A DNA stretch of 8,468 nt from DATFCK01 sp045809745 (GTDB lineage Bacteria; Verrucomicrobiota; Verrucomicrobiia; Chthoniobacterales; UBA10450). This document shows positions 5,434 to 8,468 of this stretch, piece after piece (the stretch's first letter is position 1; every line of letters starts with the position of its first letter). A model generated the notes under the pieces. The model was not told where the DNA came from, did not search any database, and saw nothing but the letters and a program-made list of their open reading frames with translations. The stretch lies in the NCBI GenBank assembly GCA_045809745.1, contig JBJMXE010000139.1, forward strand, positions 1 through 8,468, written 5' to 3'. Position numbers and translations under genes: made by a program.

Positions 5434-7526
5434 GTGCCGAGCTCGAAGACGATGTTCAACTCGAAATAGGGCATGTCCTTTTCATGGATGTCGTCGGTTT
5501 CTCCAAACTGCTGGTAGACGAACAGACCGCCGCCTCACGTCGCTTGAATGAAATCGTGCGCAACACCGAGCAATTCCGCGCCGCGGAATCGGGTGGAAAG
5601 CTGATGCGTGTGCCTACCGGTGACGGCATGGTCCTGGTTTTTTTCTCCGGTCCGGAAGCACCGGCGCGTTGTGCCATTGAAATCGCTCAACGGCTGAAGA
5701 ACGAATCGTTCGGGCTGCGGATGGGCATCCATAGCGGCCCGATTAACAAGGTATCCGATGTCAATGACCGGTCGAATGTCGCCGGCACGGGAATCAACAT
5801 CGCCCAACGAGTGATGGATTGCGGTGACGCCGGGCACATCCTGGTTTCAAAAAGAGTCGCGGAAGATCTGCAGCAACACAGCCGATGGCGCCCAATGGTG
5901 CATGACCTCGGCGAATTTGAAGTCAAACATGGCGTCAGAATCGGCATCGCCAATATGTACAGCGACGACGTCGGCAATCCTTCGGTGCCGGCAATATTGC
6001 AAAACAAGCAGTTGGAGCGCAGCGCCGGGGCGAGCTGGCAGCGAAAGCTTCTAATTGCCGTCGGAGCAATTGCGGTGGTCACCGTCTCCGCACTCTATCT
6101 TTATCGACACAGCGAAAGCGGGGGGCCGCCTCTGGCCGTGGTCTTTCCGGGCAAGAGCATTGCCGTTCTTCCTTTCAAACCTCTAGTCGCGGCAAAGAGC
6201 GACGAGGTTTTGGAAGCCGGCATGGCAGATACCTTGATCGCAAAGCTGAGCAGCAGCCGGGAATTGATTGTTCCTTCCCTCATGGCTGTTCGTAAATTTG
6301 ATGACGACAAACATGACTCCGTCGCGACCGGCAAAGCGTTACGGGTGAATTGCGTGTTGGAAGGCAGCGTCCAGAAAGCGGGCGATCGCATTCGGGTAAC
6401 GGCTCGTCTGATCAAGACAGCAGATGGCAGATCGATGTGGTCGGGAAGCTTCGACCAGAAGTTTACTGATGTTTTCGCGGTACAGGATTCAATTGCCGAG
6501 AAAGTCGCCGCGGCTCTGGCCGTGCCATTAAATGAGGACGAACAAGCGCAACTCACCAAGCGATACACCGACAATGCGGAAGCCTATCAGCTGTATCTGA
6601 AAGGCCGCTTCTACTGGAACAAATACACACCGGAAGCTTTCCAGAAGAGCATCGGATATTTCAAACAGGCGCTGGAAAAGGATCCTAATTACGCGCTGGC
6701 GTATTCCGGCCTGGCGGATTCCTACAGCTTGTTAGGCGAAATGGCCTACCTGCCCTCGAAAGAAACGTTCCCGCAGGCACGGGCCTATGCCGAAAAAGCG
6801 CTCTCCCTGGATGAAAAGCTTGCGTCCGCCCATCTTTCGCTCGGCATTGTTCAGCTATTCTTCGACTGGAACTTTCCGGAAGCGGCAAAGAATCTTGTTC
6901 GGGCGAAGGAACTCGATCCGAACAACGCGCAGATTTATCATTTTTACGGACACTACCTCGAGCTTGTCGGGCGGCTGGACGAAGCGATCGAGGAAACAAA
7001 ACGGGGCGTTGCCCTTGATCCGACGAACGTCATCGTTAACGCCGAGTTAGCGTTTGCCTATTATTTTAATCATCAGCCGGATGCTGCTGTTGCTCAGGCG
7101 CACAAGGCGCTCGAGTTGGATCCGACCTTTAGTTACGCTTCATGCATTGCTGCCTGGGCGTTGGAGCAGAAGGGCATGTTTGCTGAAGCGAGGACCGAAA
7201 TCGATCGGGCCAAAAGCCTTTCTTCGGACGACTGGTCATGGTTGACGGGTGAAATTGGAGCGATTGAAGCTCTCCAAGGCAACCGCGCTGCTGCCGAAAG
7301 TGCCATTGATAACCTGCGCAGCCGAGCAGGGGAATACGTTGACCCGGTGTTGATCGCCTACATCGACATACCTCTTCGGGATAACGACCAGGCGTTCGCC
7401 TGGATGGAAAAAGCATTTCAAGATCACTCCGGAATGATCGGCTGGCTACAAATAGAGCCGAAGTTCGATCCCATTCGCTCCGATCCGCGGTTTGCCGACC
7501 TCGAGCACAGGATGGGACTGCGCTGA
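5430..7526 (+). CDS. class III adenylate/guanylate cyclase - membrane helix - TolB-like - TPR fusion protein
   Basis: Predicted signalling enzyme making cAMP or cGMP from the nucleoside triphosphate in the cytoplasm, tethered to the inner membrane. The cyclase domain is residues 12-175. Metal-binding aspartates are D20 in FMDVVGFSKL and D65 in PTGDGMVLVF. RMGIHSGP is 97-104, and the late NxxxR motif is N123/R127 in GINIAQRV. The canonical Lys/Asp base-reading pair is not obvious (R60 near the Lys position, T120 near the Asp), so ATP versus GTP cannot be read off. One hydrophobic helix is at 206-224. A TolB/FlgO-like domain follows (242-362: SIAVLPF, LEGSVQKAGDRIRVTARL, WSGSFDQ), then about six TPR-like repeats (about 400-630) with repeated ALEKDPNYA/ALELDPTF motifs. 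The C-terminus IRSDPRFADLEHRMGL is typical of such fusions. The output region should be periplasmic if the cyclase is cytoplasmic. This architecture is common in environmental bacteria; the signal sensed is unknown. ATG 5430 is the first in-frame start after a stop. Confidence 0.92.
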   Translation: MSAELEDDVQLEIGHVLFMDVVGFSKLLVDEQTAASRRLNEIVRNTEQFRAAESGGKLMRVPTGDGMVLVFFSGPEAPARCAIEIAQRLKNESFGLRMGIHSGPINKVSDVNDRSNVAGTGINIAQRVMDCGDAGHILVSKRVAEDLQQHSRWRPMVHDLGEFEVKHGVRIGIANMYSDDVGNPSVPAILQNKQLERSAGASWQRKLLIAVGAIAVVTVSALYLYRHSESGGPPLAVVFPGKSIAVLPFKPLVAAKSDEVLEAGMADTLIAKLSSSRELIVPSLMAVRKFDDDKHDSVATGKALRVNCVLEGSVQKAGDRIRVTARLIKTADGRSMWSGSFDQKFTDVFAVQDSIAEKVAAALAVPLNEDEQAQLTKRYTDNAEAYQLYLKGRFYWNKYTPEAFQKSIGYFKQALEKDPNYALAYSGLADSYSLLGEMAYLPSKETFPQARAYAEKALSLDEKLASAHLSLGIVQLFFDWNFPEAAKNLVRAKELDPNNAQIYHFYGHYLELVGRLDEAIEETKRGVALDPTNVIVNAELAFAYYFNHQPDAAVAQAHKALELDPTFSYASCIAAWALEQKGMFAEARTEIDRAKSLSSDDWSWLTGEIGAIEALQGNRAAAESAIDNLRSRAGEYVDPVLIAYIDIPLRDNDQAFAWMEKAFQDHSGMIGWLQIEPKFDPIRSDPRFADLEHRMGLR

Positions 7527-7605
7527 TCGCGGGGTGCGCGTTCAGCGTGGTCCGGAAAATCCCTCGCCGCGTCAGAATCGGTCCGTCATGCTTGTTAGGT
7601 GGCGC

Positions 7606-7640
7606 TTGACACCGCCCTGCGACATCCCACACACTATGTC
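7606..7640 (+). promoter_or_regulatory. TTGACA box, weak promoter candidate before the outer-membrane gene
   Basis: TTGACA (7606-7611) is a perfect -35 hexamer in the 126-bp gap after the cyclase gene. The only -10-like sequence, TATGTC (7635-7640), lies 23 bp away, beyond the usual 16-19. The gap otherwise holds no gene and no clear terminator that I can see. Confidence 0.25.
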
Positions 7641-7648
7641 GCACGATC

Positions 7649-7656
7649 GGAGGTGA
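7649..7656 (+). promoter_or_regulatory. perfect GGAGGTGA Shine-Dalgarno
   Basis: GGAGGTGA matches the anti-Shine-Dalgarno of 16S rRNA over eight bases, the best in the window. It overlaps the GTG at 7653, so it cannot serve that codon. At normal spacing the in-frame codon is ATT 7662, a rare start; TTG 7669 is in another frame and ends after 16 codons. The site marks a translation start close by but leaves the codon open. Confidence 0.6.
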
Positions 7657-7760
7657 AACGTATTCACATTGAGCATATCGCGCGAGCTCGCTGGATCATT
7701 TGGCCAGTGTTCGCGTTAGTCGCGCTGCTTCCCGCGCGTGCCCTGTTGAGCCAGGGGTGA
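7653..7760 (+). pseudogene. signal-peptide segment of the outer-membrane gene, separated by an in-frame TGA
   Basis: This frame is the same as that of the downstream barrel gene. It encodes a basic n-region (VKRIHIEHIARARW), a hydrophobic core (IIWPVFALVALL) and a cleavage-like end (PARALLSQG), then TGA at 7758-7760. Without that codon it would join directly to VPARLLAPSLG and the barrel domain. From memory, relatives often carry Gln-Gly-Cys at this junction, so TGA may stand where TGC or TGT is expected. The combination of signal peptide, correct frame and ribosome-binding site argues that this is the true 5' end of the gene. Start is either GTG 7653 or the rare ATT 7662. Whether the gene is broken, recoded or miscalled cannot be decided here. 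Confidence 0.6.
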
Positions 7761-8468
7761 GTGCCGGCGCGCCTGTTGGCGCCCAGTTTGGGTGCCGTCA
7801 ATGCCTGTGCGGGGCCCGAAGAAGAATCGCCGTATCTCCGGCCGAAGGAGTTTGCCGCCGGGTTTGCTTATCGCTGGCTGCATTCGTTCCGTGAATTTCA
7901 CGGTGATGAGGAACTGCCCTATCCAACTGATCCTGCCCTTTACGCCAACACGCATGTTCAGGGTTTTGATCTGGCGCTAACCTATCAAGTTACTCCGAGG
8001 GCGAGCGTGACGCTGGAAATCCCGGCGCAGGTGGGCGATCGAACCAGCTATTATGAGCACGACTTCGTCCATCGCTTTACCACACGGGCAAGTGGGATCG
8101 GTGATCTTCGATTGATCGTCAATTCATGGCTGTTTGATCCGGAACGGCACCATGACGGCAACATCTCTCTGGGGTTGGGTGTAAAAATGCCTACCGGCCA
8201 AGACGACGCGAAGGACTTGTTCCATCAACCAACTGGAATAGTGGAGCGGCCCGTGGATCCGGCGATCCAGCCCGGCGATGGAGGATGGGGCGTGATCGGG
8301 CAGTTGGCCGCGTTTCAGAAGATTTACACAAACGTGTTTGCCTACGCCCAGGGAATTTACCTGAGTAATCCCCGCGATATCAATCACGTGCAACAGCCGA
8401 CCGGTAACGAGCCGGATTTCACGCTCGGCGAATTCGGTTACATCTTTAATTCCGTTCCGGATCAATAC
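7761..8468 (+). CDS. outer-membrane beta-barrel protein, transporter/phenol-MetA-degradation-like (3' end cut off)
   Basis: Open for 236 codons to the window edge. The protein has alternating polar/hydrophobic strands typical of an outer-membrane barrel: FAAGFAYRWLHSF, FDLALTYQVTPRASVTLEIP, ISLGLGVKMPTG, QLAAFQKIYTNVFAYAQG. Conserved family-like blocks are GIGDLRLIVNSWLFDP, the HxPTG-like HQPTG, VDPAIQPGDGGWG and FNSVPDQY. I recognise these from environmental proteins annotated as transporter or MetA-pathway of phenol degradation family. The label is historical, and no phenol chemistry is implied. GTG 7761 directly follows the TGA and would give a protein without a signal peptide, impossible for an exported barrel; AGGGG at 7753-7757 is also too close. 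The true start is therefore probably upstream at 7653-7662, across the TGA. The only Cys in the visible mature part is at codon 7806 (NAC). Confidence 0.8.
   Translation, partial: MPARLLAPSLGAVNACAGPEEESPYLRPKEFAAGFAYRWLHSFREFHGDEELPYPTDPALYANTHVQGFDLALTYQVTPRASVTLEIPAQVGDRTSYYEHDFVHRFTTRASGIGDLRLIVNSWLFDPERHHDGNISLGLGVKMPTGQDDAKDLFHQPTGIVERPVDPAIQPGDGGWGVIGQLAAFQKIYTNVFAYAQGIYLSNPRDINHVQQPTGNEPDFTLGEFGYIFNSVPDQY

Noticed and set aside
6101..6574. 157-codon minus-strand open frame
   Set aside because: Antisense to the TolB-like part of the cyclase fusion, whose own frame has clear motifs.
7129..7644. 171-codon minus-strand open frame
   Set aside because: Mostly antisense to the TPR region; no domain, and composition typical of a shadow frame.
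7758..7783. Firm call of a selenoprotein
   Set aside because: The hairpin after TGA is too close and too short for a typical bacterial SECIS, and no selenocysteine genes are visible in the window. Kept only as a low-probability option.
7700..7980. Small plus-strand frames over the 5' part of the outer-membrane gene
   Set aside because: They are out of frame with the barrel protein, whose frame carries the signal peptide and conserved blocks.
1..8468. tRNA or rRNA genes, CRISPR arrays, insertion sequences, phage or defence genes
   Set aside because: No cloverleaf, regularly spaced repeat, transposase or phage-like protein was seen on either strand.

Overview
The window reads as chromosomal DNA from a moderately GC-rich soil or environmental bacterium. 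Gene content suggests Verrucomicrobia (Chthoniobacterales or Udaeobacter type) or possibly Acidobacteria: a cyclase fused to TolB-like and TPR regions, an outer-membrane barrel with the GDGGWG signature, and an APC permease with a universal-stress-like tail. This placement is from recalled family resemblance, not a search. No tRNA, rRNA, CRISPR array, insertion sequence or phage gene was seen.

The left two thirds (1-5300) is a potassium-homeostasis cluster. A Kup-type K+ transporter is on the minus strand (1-1142, cut by the window edge). It diverges from a two-component pair on the plus strand: a short KdpD-like histidine kinase (1247-2407) and a KdpE-like response regulator (2404-3090), joined by an ATGA overlap. 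After a 389-bp non-coding stretch holding hairpins and a near-perfect 22-bp dyad comes a 606-residue APC-superfamily transporter (3480-5300). It resembles the K+/H+ symporter KimA and ends in a universal-stress-like cytosolic domain. The kinase lacks the whole cytosolic N-terminal half of classical KdpD, and no kdpFABC genes are present here. The pair may therefore regulate the flanking kup and KimA-like genes instead.

The right third (5301-8468) begins with GC-rich hairpins. Next is a 12-codon upstream ORF with a strong Shine-Dalgarno, whose stop overlaps the start of a 698-residue protein (5430-7526). That protein has a class III nucleotide cyclase domain, one membrane helix, a TolB-like domain and a run of TPR-like repeats. 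Last comes an outer-membrane beta-barrel gene running off the right edge. Its reading frame is interrupted by an in-frame TGA (7758-7760) just after a convincing signal peptide. This may be a nonsense mutation, a sequence error or, less likely, recoding.

Taken together, the left genes look like a K+ uptake and sensing unit and the right genes like a signalling and cell-envelope pair. Nothing in the sequence links the two halves directly.
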